From Bacteroidia bacterium (GTDB lineage Bacteria > Bacteroidota > Bacteroidia > B-17B0 > Aurantibacillaceae): a stretch of 54,608 bases of DNA. A program made the position numbers and the translations under genes. The notes beneath the pieces are model-generated. The model was not told the origin of the DNA, made no database searches, and was given only the letters and a program-made list of their open reading frames with translations. Below are positions 43,683 through 52,448 of the stretch, in pieces. Position 1 is the stretch's first letter. Each line of letters opens with the position of its first letter. The stretch covers positions 1 through 54,608 of the forward strand of contig JAGNIU010000022.1 in assembly GCA_018000995.1 (NCBI GenBank), written 5' to 3'.

Positions 43683-43997
43683 ATGACAACATTAAAAATC
43701 ATTCCCGCACTTGCATTATTAACTCTAAGTTTAAATGCTAAACCAAATTCAAACAACACTAGTCTGGTGGAAACAGTAAAAAACAAAATTACTTGTCCGG
43801 CTGAATTGCTTAGCGACAAAAACGAAAAATCGGTACGTTTATCGTTTAAGGTAAATGAAAACGGAAAAGCTGAAAACGTTATTATTAACGCAGAAGACGA
43901 AAAAGTAAAACAGTTTGTTAATGAGAAATTAAATAAACTGGAGTTTCCTCAAAAAAATGAAGAGGTGAGTATGGTCATCCACTTTAAGTTAGTGTGA
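43683..43997 (+). CDS. Small exported TonB-C-terminal-like protein
   Basis: 104 residues with a signal peptide (about 1-19, IIPALALLTLSLNAKP). The rest (VRLSFKVNENGKAENVIINA, KQFVNEKLNKLEFPQKNEEV, MVIHFKLV) follows the beta-alpha-beta order of a TonB C-terminal/energy-transducer domain without any membrane anchor, Pro-rich spacer or partner genes. Free domains of this kind are common in Bacteroidota and have no assigned role. It overlaps the convergent haem-protein gene by nine bases. Confidence 0.65.
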   Translation: MTTLKIIPALALLTLSLNAKPNSNNTSLVETVKNKITCPAELLSDKNEKSVRLSFKVNENGKAENVIINAEDEKVKQFVNEKLNKLEFPQKNEEVSMVIHFKLV

Positions 43998-44471
43998 TTC
44001 TCCTTCTTGCTTATACTGTTGTTGGCATAAAGCAGCCCAATTGATAAGCAAACGTGCCTGCTCATCGTTTAATTTGGCGTTACCGTGAATCCAGGTGTAA
44101 GATTCCATTGGCATTTCACCTTCACCAACCATTTCGCCAATTTCTTCGAATTTGTGAGCTTTACGTTTGTCCTTATAAGAATTGAATTCAGAAAAATTTA
44201 ATTCACGCTTGCCTTCATTGATATGATTCGCAATCCACCAACCAACGGGCTGAATGTTTTCGTACCACATGTGATTGGTATGGTTAGAGTGACAATCGTA
44301 ACACGCTACTGCCAAAACATTTTTCACTTCTTCAGGCACATTTACGGCTTTCGTAAAGTCGTTTTCACCATAAACTTCTCCGGTATTTTTTCCGGGACGG
44401 ATAAATTGAATGACAACAAAAATTATTGCAAGTGTAATGAAGATGCTTTTTTTAGTGAAGTACTTTTTCAT
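43989..44471 (-). CDS. Membrane-anchored haem-binding domain protein (single CxxCH)
   Basis: 160 residues: N-terminal membrane anchor (about 9-23), then a short cytochrome-like domain with CYDCH (57-61) followed by SNHTNHMWYENIQPVGWWIA and HINEGKRELNFSEF, the hallmark of the Bacteroidota haem-binding domain family. It should be periplasmic with one covalent haem c; Met residues in EGEMPMESYTWIH could be the second ligand. Function is unknown. The start overlaps the stop of the phosphatase gene (ATGA), so translation is coupled. Confidence 0.82.
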   Translation of the reverse strand: MKKYFTKKSIFITLAIIFVVIQFIRPGKNTGEVYGENDFTKAVNVPEEVKNVLAVACYDCHSNHTNHMWYENIQPVGWWIANHINEGKRELNFSEFNSYKDKRKAHKFEEIGEMVGEGEMPMESYTWIHGNAKLNDEQARLLINWAALCQQQYKQEGESH

Positions 44472-45124
44472 AATGAAGTTTTAATGTCTTTTTCTATTGT
44501 ATGAATTGTATGCGTTTCCAAAAGTACACCTTTTTCATCCAATTTAATACCGGTTAAAGATTTCCCTAAATACGCCCCTGTATCAATATTATAAGAATTG
44601 GTTTTAGGATCAAACGCCGGTTTGTTGCCTTTTACAGGGGTATGCCCGTAAACCTGAACCTTTTTCAAACCTTTTATCTCTAAACGATGCCAGAGCAAAC
44701 CACTGTAATGATTTTCATCCATACAAAAAGGGGAAACACTAATACCGGCGTGACTAACCATAATATGTTCATTTTCCCAATACGTTTTCATGGTTTTCAT
44801 CCATTCGGCATCCTCTTCAAATTTGCGTTCAGCTATAACATACTGCCACAACACTTGCTTTCCAAATTTATCATACCATTTATCGTCTTTACTTTTATGA
44901 TAATATTGTAAGGCTGACCATTCATGATTTCCTTTTAAGAAAACCGAATTAGGATGTTCTTTTTGAATTTCCCTACACAACTTCACAACCTCAGGTGTAT
45001 AATTCCCGCGATCGATTAAATCTCCCAACTGAATCAAAATTTCCTTTGAAGGATCCCAAAATTCGAGCATAGCTTTAAACGTGTAGAAACAACCGTGCAC
45101 ATCGCCTATAATAAACAGATTCAT
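44468..45124 (-). CDS. PPP-type metallophosphoesterase (serine/threonine phosphatase-like)
   Basis: 218 residues. All motifs of the PPP family are present in order: GDVHGC (8-13), GDLIDRG, KGNHEW, MVSHAGIS, VYGHTP and IDTGA. Members remove phosphate from proteins or Ap4A. There is no signal peptide, so it acts in the cytoplasm. The ATG immediately follows the stop of TPR paralogue D with no gap, and the haem-protein start overlaps its own stop. A functional link with the TPR membrane protein, whose tail normally leads to a phosphatase domain, is attractive but inferred. Confidence 0.88.
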   Translation of the reverse strand: MNLFIIGDVHGCFYTFKAMLEFWDPSKEILIQLGDLIDRGNYTPEVVKLCREIQKEHPNSVFLKGNHEWSALQYYHKSKDDKWYDKFGKQVLWQYVIAERKFEEDAEWMKTMKTYWENEHIMVSHAGISVSPFCMDENHYSGLLWHRLEIKGLKKVQVYGHTPVKGNKPAFDPKTNSYNIDTGAYLGKSLTGIKLDEKGVLLETHTIHTIEKDIKTSL

Positions 45125-46663
45125 TTAGTTTTTATCCTTTTTATTTCTTAAATCACCCATCTTCTTTGTAATATATTTATCACTTGGTAAATGAGCTTTT
45201 TGAATACGCTGAGCATAATTAATACTATCGAGAATTTCCTTTTGCTTTTCATCCACCAAATGTTTTTGTTTTTCAATAACTATCTTTTGATTTCTTGTTA
45301 CTCTAAATCTATTAAACATAAATATGGCAAAAACCATTACTAACAATAAGCCGCCGTACAAACTATACTTCTGAACTCTTTGTTTCTCTATTTCACTTCT
45401 TAAAACTTGTTTATTAGCTTCATTCTTCAAGCTATCTTGCGCCACTTTTTTGTCGTAAACATAAGTATACTCCTGCTCCATCATGTAACGTTTGTTCGTA
45501 TTGTTTTCAACCGAATCCGATAAAACCTTAAACTCTTCTAAAAATCGTAAAGCTTCAACCGCATTATTTTTATTTTTATAGGTAGAATACAAACAATTGC
45601 AAGACGCAGATACGTCAGCCGTTAAATCTAATTCCTTAGCCAAATCATATCCCTGCTTACAAAATTTTTCAGATGAGCTATAATCTTTCAACGCCAAGTA
45701 AAGATTTCCTAAGTTAATTAAAGCTTCTACTTTACCTGATAAATCATCGATGGCTGTTTTTATATCGAGACTCCGTTTAAAAAAAGCTTCCGCCTTCGTC
45801 AACTCTTTTTTTTGCATGTATACTGAACCCAGATTATTATCCAACATTGATGTCATGTATTCGTCGTTCAACTCGCTTGCAATATCATACGAGAGATTAT
45901 AGTTTTTAATGGCTAATTCAAAACTTTTAAGACTTACATAGATATTCCCAATATTATTATAGGAAGTTGCTATGTCGTATTGCAAATTAAGTGTTTTGCG
46001 GATTTCAAGGCTTTTAAAATTATATTCTAAAGCTTTATTGAATTGTTTTTGCTGTTTATAAATGATAGCGATATTATTATAAGCTGTTGCCAGGCCTTTT
46101 TTGTTATCAAGCTTTTCTGATATTTTAAGTGCTTTAAAATGATACTCGAGCGCGCGTGGATAATTCCCTTGTTCATCGTAAGTAATTCCTAAATTAGCAT
46201 AGCAAGCAGCTTTTCCTGCTTCGTTATTCAATTTTTCTCTTAATTCTAAACTTTTCAGATAATATGTTCTTGCCTTATCATAATCACTTCTTCCCTTTAA
46301 AATATTACCAAGATTATTGTAAGTTTTTGCCAAGCCTTCATAGTCTTTATCAGCTTCCTGCGTTTTTAAATTTTGCAAATAACATTCTTCTGCCTTTTTT
46401 AGATCATTGGCGAGGTAGTAACTATTGCCCAGATTATTAGTCGCTACCGAAATCCATTGGAGGTTATTCAGCTTTTTTGCTAATTCCAATTGCTCCAAAA
46501 TTAAGCTGCGAATACTATCCGGTTGATTCATGATGTTTATCCGAATCAAAGAATCCATTTCAAAAAATCGCTTTTTACCCTCATCAGCTATTAGAGGGCT
46601 AATAAAAACAAAATAAAAAAGAATTATTTTTAACAAACTATTTTTCAAATCTCTTTCGAACAT
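45125..46663 (-). CDS. TPR sensor-like membrane protein with SpoIIE-linker tail (paralogue D)
   Basis: 512 residues: signal peptide (about 8-26), about nine TPR units (for example YPRALEYHFKALKISEKLDN), transmembrane helix 434-450, a coiled coil and KEILDSINYAQRIQKAHLPS from about 475, ending with a Lys-rich tail. As in the other three paralogues the SpoIIE phosphatase domain that often follows this linker is absent. Here a PPP-type phosphatase gene begins directly at the stop codon, so the phosphatase may be supplied in trans. Confidence 0.75.
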   Translation of the reverse strand: MFERDLKNSLLKIILFYFVFISPLIADEGKKRFFEMDSLIRINIMNQPDSIRSLILEQLELAKKLNNLQWISVATNNLGNSYYLANDLKKAEECYLQNLKTQEADKDYEGLAKTYNNLGNILKGRSDYDKARTYYLKSLELREKLNNEAGKAACYANLGITYDEQGNYPRALEYHFKALKISEKLDNKKGLATAYNNIAIIYKQQKQFNKALEYNFKSLEIRKTLNLQYDIATSYNNIGNIYVSLKSFELAIKNYNLSYDIASELNDEYMTSMLDNNLGSVYMQKKELTKAEAFFKRSLDIKTAIDDLSGKVEALINLGNLYLALKDYSSSEKFCKQGYDLAKELDLTADVSASCNCLYSTYKNKNNAVEALRFLEEFKVLSDSVENNTNKRYMMEQEYTYVYDKKVAQDSLKNEANKQVLRSEIEKQRVQKYSLYGGLLLVMVFAIFMFNRFRVTRNQKIVIEKQKHLVDEKQKEILDSINYAQRIQKAHLPSDKYITKKMGDLRNKKDKN

Positions 46664-46799
46664 CTGACTAAATCCATCTTTTTTTAATTCGATTATTCCT
46701 TATATCGTCTAGATGGATTATTACAAATATAACAAAAGGTTCCCTTTATTTCTTATGCCTATTTTAGGTTAAAACTATAAGTATATTAAGAAATTATAT

Positions 46800-46807
46800 T
46801 AGATTTG
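46800..46807 (+). promoter_or_regulatory. -7 element upstream of the M1 aminopeptidase gene
   Basis: TAGATTTG matches TAnnTTTG and ends 23 bases before the ATG. No TTTG is found at the right distance upstream. Confidence 0.4.
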
Positions 46808-46830
46808 ATACTCATTTTAAGAGTTATACC

Positions 46831-49242
46831 ATGAAGAAATTTGGATCAGTTTTAATTTTTACACTAATAGCAAATTTATCCTTTGCACAGAAAAAAATTA
46901 GTTATCAATACGACCCAGGTGCTGCTATGCGCGAACATAATCTCGATTTTGAACGTATGCGGCTTAGTGTTGAATTTGAACCTGAAAAAGGATTAGTAAA
47001 AGGGAAAATCACTCACTTCTTTACTCCTATTCGTGCAACGGTTGATTCATTTTACTTGGATGGTCCGGGTATTACTATTAAGGAAGCGAAATTAAATGGT
47101 AAAGACATAAAATATAAAACAGATGCAAATGGTATTTCGTTTTTTCCAAATACTATATTAAAATGGGGCGAAAAAGATAGTTTAACAATTACCTATGAAG
47201 CTACTCCGCGCAAAGGACTTTACTTTATTGGCTGGAATGATCCAAATAATTTAAGTCGCAAACAAATTTGGTCGCAAGGACAAGGTATTGATAACCGTCA
47301 TTGGTTTCCTTGTTATGATACGCCGAATGATAAATTACTGACTGAAGTATATGTAAAGTTTAATAAAGATTATAAAGTATTATCTAATGGTGTAAAAGTG
47401 GCTGAGAAAGAAACCAAAGACGGCAATAAATTATGGCATTACAAAATGAATCATCCTCACCAATCGTATTTGGTAATGTTAGGCATTGGCAAATACGAAA
47501 TAAAAGAAAGTAAATCCAAATCAGGCGTGCCGATGTATTCTTGGTATTATCCGGAATGGAAGAATAGAGTTGAATGGACTTATAAATACAATGAGAAAAT
47601 ATTTGACTTTTTAGAAAGTGAAATTGGTGTGCCGTACCAATGGGAAACATATTCACAAATCCCTGTACAGGATTTTATGTTTGGCGCGATGGAAAATACA
47701 ACGGCTACTTTGTTCGGAGATTTCTTTTGTGCTGACAGTCGCGGTTATAACGACCGTAATTATGTTGCTGTTAATGCACACGAATTAGCGCATCAATGGT
47801 TTGGAGATTTTGTAAGCGCCCGAAGCGGCAATTCGCATTGGCTACAGGAAAGTTTTGCAACCCATTATAATGTTTTAGCAGAGCGTGAATGTTTTGGTCA
47901 GGATCATTTTGATTGGCAACGCAGACAAGCCGGTATTGCTGCAATAAATGTTCAGGATAAAAAATCTATTTCGCATTCTGAGACTTCATCCACCTTAATT
48001 TACCAAAAAGGTTCTCAGGTTTTAGAAATGTTGAAATACGTTGTGGGACGTGAAGGTTATAACAAATCGGTGAAACGTTATTTATTAGCTCACAAATATG
48101 ATAATGTAGATTCTGATGATTTACTGAACGCCTTTCAGGATGAATTAGGTTATGGTTTAGAATGGTTTTGGGATGAGTGGGTTTATAGAGGCGGAGAACC
48201 TATTTATAACGTCACCTTCGACGATTTTACAAAGGAAGATGGAAAACATGTTTCTCAATTCATGGTTACACAAACCCAAGCTGTAAGTGATATCAGTGGT
48301 TTATTTAAAATGCCAATTGCTTTTGAAGTGTATTATACTGATGGAACAAAAGACACAAAAACCGAATGGATAGAAAAAGAAAGTCATGTTGTGAAAATTT
48401 CAAATCCAAATAATAAAAAAATAGATTTTGTATTATTTGATCCGAATAGTGAGGTAATGAAAACCGTAACCTTCAACAAATCGTTTGAGATGTTAACAGC
48501 ACAAGCTTTACGTGCTCCGAAAATGATTGACAGATATGATGCCGTTTTGGCGATGAGAAAAATATCTGTTCCTCAGAAAAAAATTGTGTTAACTGAAGTT
48601 TACAACAAGAATACATTTCACGCCATTAAATCTGAAGCCGCCGCACAATTATTAGAAGACAAAACAGAAGAAAGTATTCAACTGGTTAAAAAAGCACTTA
48701 CTGATAATGATGTTCAAGTGAGGAAGGCAATTTTAATGAGTTCTAAAAGTATCGAACCGAATCTTTTATCGGATTACGAAAAATTACTCTTAGATTCTTC
48801 TTACCAAACTATTGTTACTGCTTTAGAAAAATTATGCAACAATTTCCCTGAGAATACCCAAAAATATTTAGACATTACAAAAGGTATTGAAGGGACGAAC
48901 GGACGTAATGTTGCTTGTAAATGGTTGGAGATTGCTGCAGCTGCTTCTAATAATGATAAAAAATATATTGGTCAATTGGTTAACTACACCTCTAACTCCT
49001 ACGAATTTATAACACGTGGAAATGCTATGAACGCATTACGTAAATTAAATTACATAGATGAAACCATGGTTAATAATTGTATTGAGGCTTGTTTAAGCAG
49101 CAACGGAAGATTAGCAGGACCTGCCAATGAAACCATAAAATATTTTTATGCGCAGACTCAATTCAAAAAATTAATTAGTGAAACTATTAAAAAACGGAAT
49201 AGTAAAAACTGGGAGAGAGATATTTTATTCAGACTATTGTAA
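46831..49242 (+). CDS. Exported M1-family zinc aminopeptidase
   Basis: 803 residues with a signal peptide (about 1-19, ending LSFAQKK). The catalytic domain has the exopeptidase motif GAMENTT and zinc site HELAH (317-321) with Glu340 after an 18-residue spacer (WLQESFATHYN), plus a downstream Tyr region (LIYQKGSQVLEML). The C-terminal 200 residues resemble HEAT-like helical repeats (KKALTDNDVQVRKAILMSSK). It trims N-terminal residues from peptides in the periplasm or outside. A Crp/Fnr gene starts seven bases after its stop and is probably co-transcribed. Confidence 0.95.
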   Translation: MKKFGSVLIFTLIANLSFAQKKISYQYDPGAAMREHNLDFERMRLSVEFEPEKGLVKGKITHFFTPIRATVDSFYLDGPGITIKEAKLNGKDIKYKTDANGISFFPNTILKWGEKDSLTITYEATPRKGLYFIGWNDPNNLSRKQIWSQGQGIDNRHWFPCYDTPNDKLLTEVYVKFNKDYKVLSNGVKVAEKETKDGNKLWHYKMNHPHQSYLVMLGIGKYEIKESKSKSGVPMYSWYYPEWKNRVEWTYKYNEKIFDFLESEIGVPYQWETYSQIPVQDFMFGAMENTTATLFGDFFCADSRGYNDRNYVAVNAHELAHQWFGDFVSARSGNSHWLQESFATHYNVLAERECFGQDHFDWQRRQAGIAAINVQDKKSISHSETSSTLIYQKGSQVLEMLKYVVGREGYNKSVKRYLLAHKYDNVDSDDLLNAFQDELGYGLEWFWDEWVYRGGEPIYNVTFDDFTKEDGKHVSQFMVTQTQAVSDISGLFKMPIAFEVYYTDGTKDTKTEWIEKESHVVKISNPNNKKIDFVLFDPNSEVMKTVTFNKSFEMLTAQALRAPKMIDRYDAVLAMRKISVPQKKIVLTEVYNKNTFHAIKSEAAAQLLEDKTEESIQLVKKALTDNDVQVRKAILMSSKSIEPNLLSDYEKLLLDSSYQTIVTALEKLCNNFPENTQKYLDITKGIEGTNGRNVACKWLEIAAAASNNDKKYIGQLVNYTSNSYEFITRGNAMNALRKLNYIDETMVNNCIEACLSSNGRLAGPANETIKYFYAQTQFKKLISETIKKRNSKNWERDILFRLL

Positions 49243-49249
49243 AAATTAA

Positions 49250-49810
49250 ATGCCCTTACTATCTTATATATCCTCCTTAATTTCTATCTCAAAAGAGTTG
49301 GAGAAAGAAATCATTTCCGTTTCAAAAGAAATTTCTATTCCTAAAAACACCATCCTTATTAAAAACGGAGAACGTTGCCGGAATTTATATTTCATTAAGA
49401 AAGGTTTACTAAGAGGTTTTTATTACGATGAACAAAAAGAAATAACGCATTGGTTTGCTAAAGAAAAAGAATTTGCCACTTCATTTTACTCTTTTATTAC
49501 GAACGAACCTTCACCGGAAAGCATTGAAACTTTAGAAGATTGTGAACTATTAAAAATTGCGCATACCGATTTAGAAAATCTTTATAAATCATTTCCTGAA
49601 ACAGAACGCATTGGAAGAATCATTACCGAAACCTATTATATCGATTTGGAAGAACGCTTTTTAAACATTCAATTTAAATCGGCGAAAGAACGTTATCAAA
49701 ACCTCATTACAAAAAACCCTTCTTTAATACAACGCGCTTCATTAGGACAAATAGCTACCTATTTGGGGATTACCCAGGAAACATTAAGTCGCGTTAGGTC
49801 CGAAAAGTAA
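49250..49810 (+). CDS. Crp/Fnr-family regulator, likely regulator of the downstream YiaA/B gene
   Basis: 186 residues: cyclic-nucleotide-binding-like barrel (about 10-120; ISIPKNTILIKNGERCRNLY), a dimer helix, and a helix-turn-helix (ASLGQIATYLGITQETLSRV) that reaches the C-terminus without a wing extension. The recognition helix carries Glu and Ser-Arg (ETLSR) in the FNR arrangement E-x2-S-R, used to read TTGA half-sites. No Fe-S cysteines are present. Twenty-one bases after its stop is a perfect palindrome TTTTGACA-TT-TGTCAAAA in front of the YiaA/B gene, a plausible target. Confidence 0.85.
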   Translation: MPLLSYISSLISISKELEKEIISVSKEISIPKNTILIKNGERCRNLYFIKKGLLRGFYYDEQKEITHWFAKEKEFATSFYSFITNEPSPESIETLEDCELLKIAHTDLENLYKSFPETERIGRIITETYYIDLEERFLNIQFKSAKERYQNLITKNPSLIQRASLGQIATYLGITQETLSRVRSEK

Positions 49811-49831
49811 AAATTCGTTAAGAATATCTCT

Positions 49832-49877
49832 TTTTGACATTTGTCAAAAGCCATCGTTTTCCTCCTACCTACTTTTG
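49832..49877 (+). promoter_or_regulatory. Crp/Fnr-type operator and -7 element for the YiaA/B gene
   Basis: A perfect 18-bp inverted repeat TTTTGACATTTGTCAAAA spans 49832-49849 (centre 49840.5). A full -7 element TACTTTTG lies at 49870-49877, its last base 36.5 bp from the centre, the same spacing as in the sulfur promoters. No -33 TTTG is present. The leader would be about 20 nt. Confidence 0.7.
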
Positions 49878-49900
49878 ATTCATAAATTAAAACCTAAATC

Positions 49901-50335
49901 ATGAATCAAAAACCATCAAATGCTTTTATAGCTGCCTCATGGGTAGCTTTATTAGCGGGAGGAATTTCTTATTGCGTTGGATTATGGAACGCATATATCT
50001 TCTTAAACGAAAAAGGTTACTACTTTACTGTTTTAATGTATGGATTATTCTCGGCTGTCTCACTTCAAAAAGCTGTACGAGATCAATTAGAAGGAATTCC
50101 AGTTACCGGAATTTATCTCGGCATCAGTTGGTTCTCTACCCTACTCTCAATTCTCTTATTAGTAATAGGATTATGGCATGCTGAAATGGATTTAAGTGAG
50201 AAAGGATTTTATGGTATGTCATTCCTGTTAAGTTTATTCGCCGCCATTGCTGTGCAAAAAAATATACGCGATACCGCTGTTGCGGAAAGGAAAAATATAA
50301 ATGAAACGCACGAATTAAATAAAGAAGAAAACTAA
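49901..50335 (+). CDS. YiaA/YiaB-family inner-membrane protein
   Basis: 144 residues with four membrane helices arranged as two similar hairpins: AFIAASWVALLAGGISYCVG with LNEKGYYFTVLMYGLFSAVS, and GISWFSTLLSILLLVIGLWH with LSEKGFYGMSFLLSLFAAIA. This duplicated 'helix-W-N/H-EKG-F/Y' pattern defines the YiaA/YiaB family, which is of unknown function. Expression is probably controlled by the Crp/Fnr protein encoded just upstream. Confidence 0.88.
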   Translation: MNQKPSNAFIAASWVALLAGGISYCVGLWNAYIFLNEKGYYFTVLMYGLFSAVSLQKAVRDQLEGIPVTGIYLGISWFSTLLSILLLVIGLWHAEMDLSEKGFYGMSFLLSLFAAIAVQKNIRDTAVAERKNINETHELNKEEN

Positions 50336-50471
50336 TTTGAAAGCTTACCTCCTGATCGATTTAGCATGGCGCCCTTGTCGCAATGCCGTTCAATTAATTG
50401 AGATGGAGTCCGGCCTTTCGCAATTTCGCTGATGGTAGGGAAATTGTATTTAATGTCAAAGAAAAAATAAT

Positions 50472-52004
50472 TTACAAAATCTCTTTAGGAAGTGCTTTGT
50501 GCATCCAGGTTTTTACTTTTACTTTTTTATCAGCTTTATCATCAGGATTAAAAGTTAAAGTTGTTTCCCATGAATTCTCGGGTTTAAACTCTTCTTCCAT
50601 TCCCTTTAAAACACCTTGCGTTATCTTTTGAGAACGAATAACCGTAATACACTCCGTATTTAAGTTAGCGCTCCTTGGATCTAAATTAAACGTGCCTATA
50701 ACAGTTATATGCCCATCAATTACCATCGACTTTGCATGCAAACCAAAAACAGGCGTGTAATTCATTTTTTGTTGTAAATCACCGGTCATAATTTTATAAC
50801 GGCAGGCAGCATCCGGTTTAAATTCAAAGATTCTAACGCCCGCTTCCAATAATTGTTTTCTACAACCTTGATAACCTGCAAATGCACCAAGATTATCGTT
50901 TGATAGCAAACTGTTGGTCATAATCCTCACCTTAACGCCACGCTTCACCGTTTCCCTGAATAAATTTAAACCTAGGTCTGTTACAATTAAATATGGTGAT
51001 TGAATGTCGATTGAGGTTTTTGCGTTTCTTACTAAACTAATTAAAGAATCAGTTGTAATTCCGCCTGTAGTTTTATTGCCGACGTTTTTACCTGGAATAT
51101 CCGGAATAAAACAAATACTATCTACCCAAACTAAATCACCTGATTCTTGAATATGTTTAAAAGCAGCGGGTAATTTTCGAATGCGTTCACGAACTTGTGG
51201 CCAAAAGTTTTCAGGATTACAAGCGTATTGATGTAATCTGTCAAAGCGATCAGGCGAATCAAACTTAGCGTCTTTTTCTTCTACTAAATTTACAACCGGT
51301 ACACTTAAATTATCGTTCCAAAATAATTCGAATGACTTTTGAATTGAAGAGACTTCTTTTCCTAATAATAAAACATCTCTGTCGCGGAAATTAAATTCAT
51401 GGTCGTAATCAAAATATTCATCTGCAATATTTCTTCCGCCTGTAATAACCACTTTTCCATCTACAGTAAAAGTTTTATTGTGCATGCGTTGGTTAAAGCC
51501 TTTAAAATCGGCACTCAACTTTTTTAGCTTACCAAAAATACTCTTCCCTAAATTGCAACCCGGATTATAAATTTTAATTTCAATGTTTTCATGTGAATCC
51601 ATTGTTAAAATCTCATGCACACCCGCATCCACCATAATATCATCAACTAAAATCCTAACTTTAATGCCACGGTCGGCCGCACGGATTAAATAATCACAAG
51701 CAATTAAACCCACGTTGTCGGTAGAGAAAATAAAATATTGAATATCGATTGTTTTTTCGGCGTACTCGCTTAACCAAGCACGGGCTACCATAGAGCCACC
51801 ACCATCTTCTAAAACATAAACGCCTGTTTTATCTTTCATTAAATCCGCAACCGGCTCTAATTCTTTTGATAAGGTTAACGAATCGTTGCGATGGATGGAG
51901 CTACAAAAATCTTTTTCGGCGACAGGAATTTCGGTATGATGTTCTGAACAAGAAAAAAGAAAAACACTTAATATAAATACGGAATATTTTATAGGCTGTA
52001 ACAT
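50472..52004 (-). CDS. Phospholipase-D-family lipoprotein (cardiolipin-synthase-like)
   Basis: 510 residues. A lipoprotein signal (SVFILSVFLFSC, lipid-accepting Cys19) precedes two PLD halves with HKD motifs: QRMHNKTFTVDGKVVITGGR and GLHAKSMVIDGHITVIGTFN followed by DPRSANLNTE. This matches envelope PLD proteins such as ClsC-like cardiolipin synthases or YmdC-type enzymes, which transfer phosphatidyl groups. ARAWLSEYAEKTIDIQYFIF begins the first half. Lipid anchoring outside the inner membrane would place it in the outer membrane or periplasmic leaflet. The exact lipid substrate is not known. Confidence 0.88.
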   Translation of the reverse strand: MLQPIKYSVFILSVFLFSCSEHHTEIPVAEKDFCSSIHRNDSLTLSKELEPVADLMKDKTGVYVLEDGGGSMVARAWLSEYAEKTIDIQYFIFSTDNVGLIACDYLIRAADRGIKVRILVDDIMVDAGVHEILTMDSHENIEIKIYNPGCNLGKSIFGKLKKLSADFKGFNQRMHNKTFTVDGKVVITGGRNIADEYFDYDHEFNFRDRDVLLLGKEVSSIQKSFELFWNDNLSVPVVNLVEEKDAKFDSPDRFDRLHQYACNPENFWPQVRERIRKLPAAFKHIQESGDLVWVDSICFIPDIPGKNVGNKTTGGITTDSLISLVRNAKTSIDIQSPYLIVTDLGLNLFRETVKRGVKVRIMTNSLLSNDNLGAFAGYQGCRKQLLEAGVRIFEFKPDAACRYKIMTGDLQQKMNYTPVFGLHAKSMVIDGHITVIGTFNLDPRSANLNTECITVIRSQKITQGVLKGMEEEFKPENSWETTLTFNPDDKADKKVKVKTWMHKALPKEIL

Positions 52005-52035
52005 CCCATAAAATTAAAATAATTTAAGAAAGGAA

Positions 52036-52437
52036 CTAAATCTTTTTCCAGGAACTTTGTCCGGGTACCGAGGCGGCGTCTTTTATACTCAAATGCAAGC
52101 CTTTTGCCAATTTTTCGGCAATAGTAAAAGCTTCTGCTTTGTTCTTTGTTTCGTGAGCAATAATTTTTCTGTTTTTATTATGAACCAAGCTTATTTGATA
52201 ATAAGAATCAGCATTTTCATCAAGCGAACAAGCTTCACATTTTGCATAAAAACTTCTGAAGACTAAAACGTAATTTAATTGAGGAAGGGGTACAAATTTT
52301 CCCCATCTAAAAATATTTAATAAACTTTCTTCTACCTTGTATAATTTATGGTCCAAGTCAATAAAAGTTCTGAACTGCCTTAACCAATTATTTAAAGCTT
52401 TTCTATAACCAATAAATATGTCTTTTGCGTTTTCCAC
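52036..52437 (-). CDS. Hypothetical protein, unrecognised
   Basis: 133 residues, GTG start. No signal peptide or membrane helix. The central part (FVPLPQLNYVLVFRSFYAKC, YYQISLVHNKNRKIIAHETK) and the helix NKAEAFTIAEKLAKGLHLSI suggest a small beta-sheet with a C-terminal helix, as in proteins that monitor membrane or cell-wall state, but no family is recognised. It contains a short EACSLDEN segment with one Cys. It sits 31 bp upstream of the PLD gene and 11 bp after the OsmC gene, on the same strand, so it may be in either operon. Confidence 0.5.
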   Translation of the reverse strand: MENAKDIFIGYRKALNNWLRQFRTFIDLDHKLYKVEESLLNIFRWGKFVPLPQLNYVLVFRSFYAKCEACSLDENADSYYQISLVHNKNRKIIAHETKNKAEAFTIAEKLAKGLHLSIKDAASVPGQSSWKKI

Positions 52438-52448
52438 TTTTAAACTTC

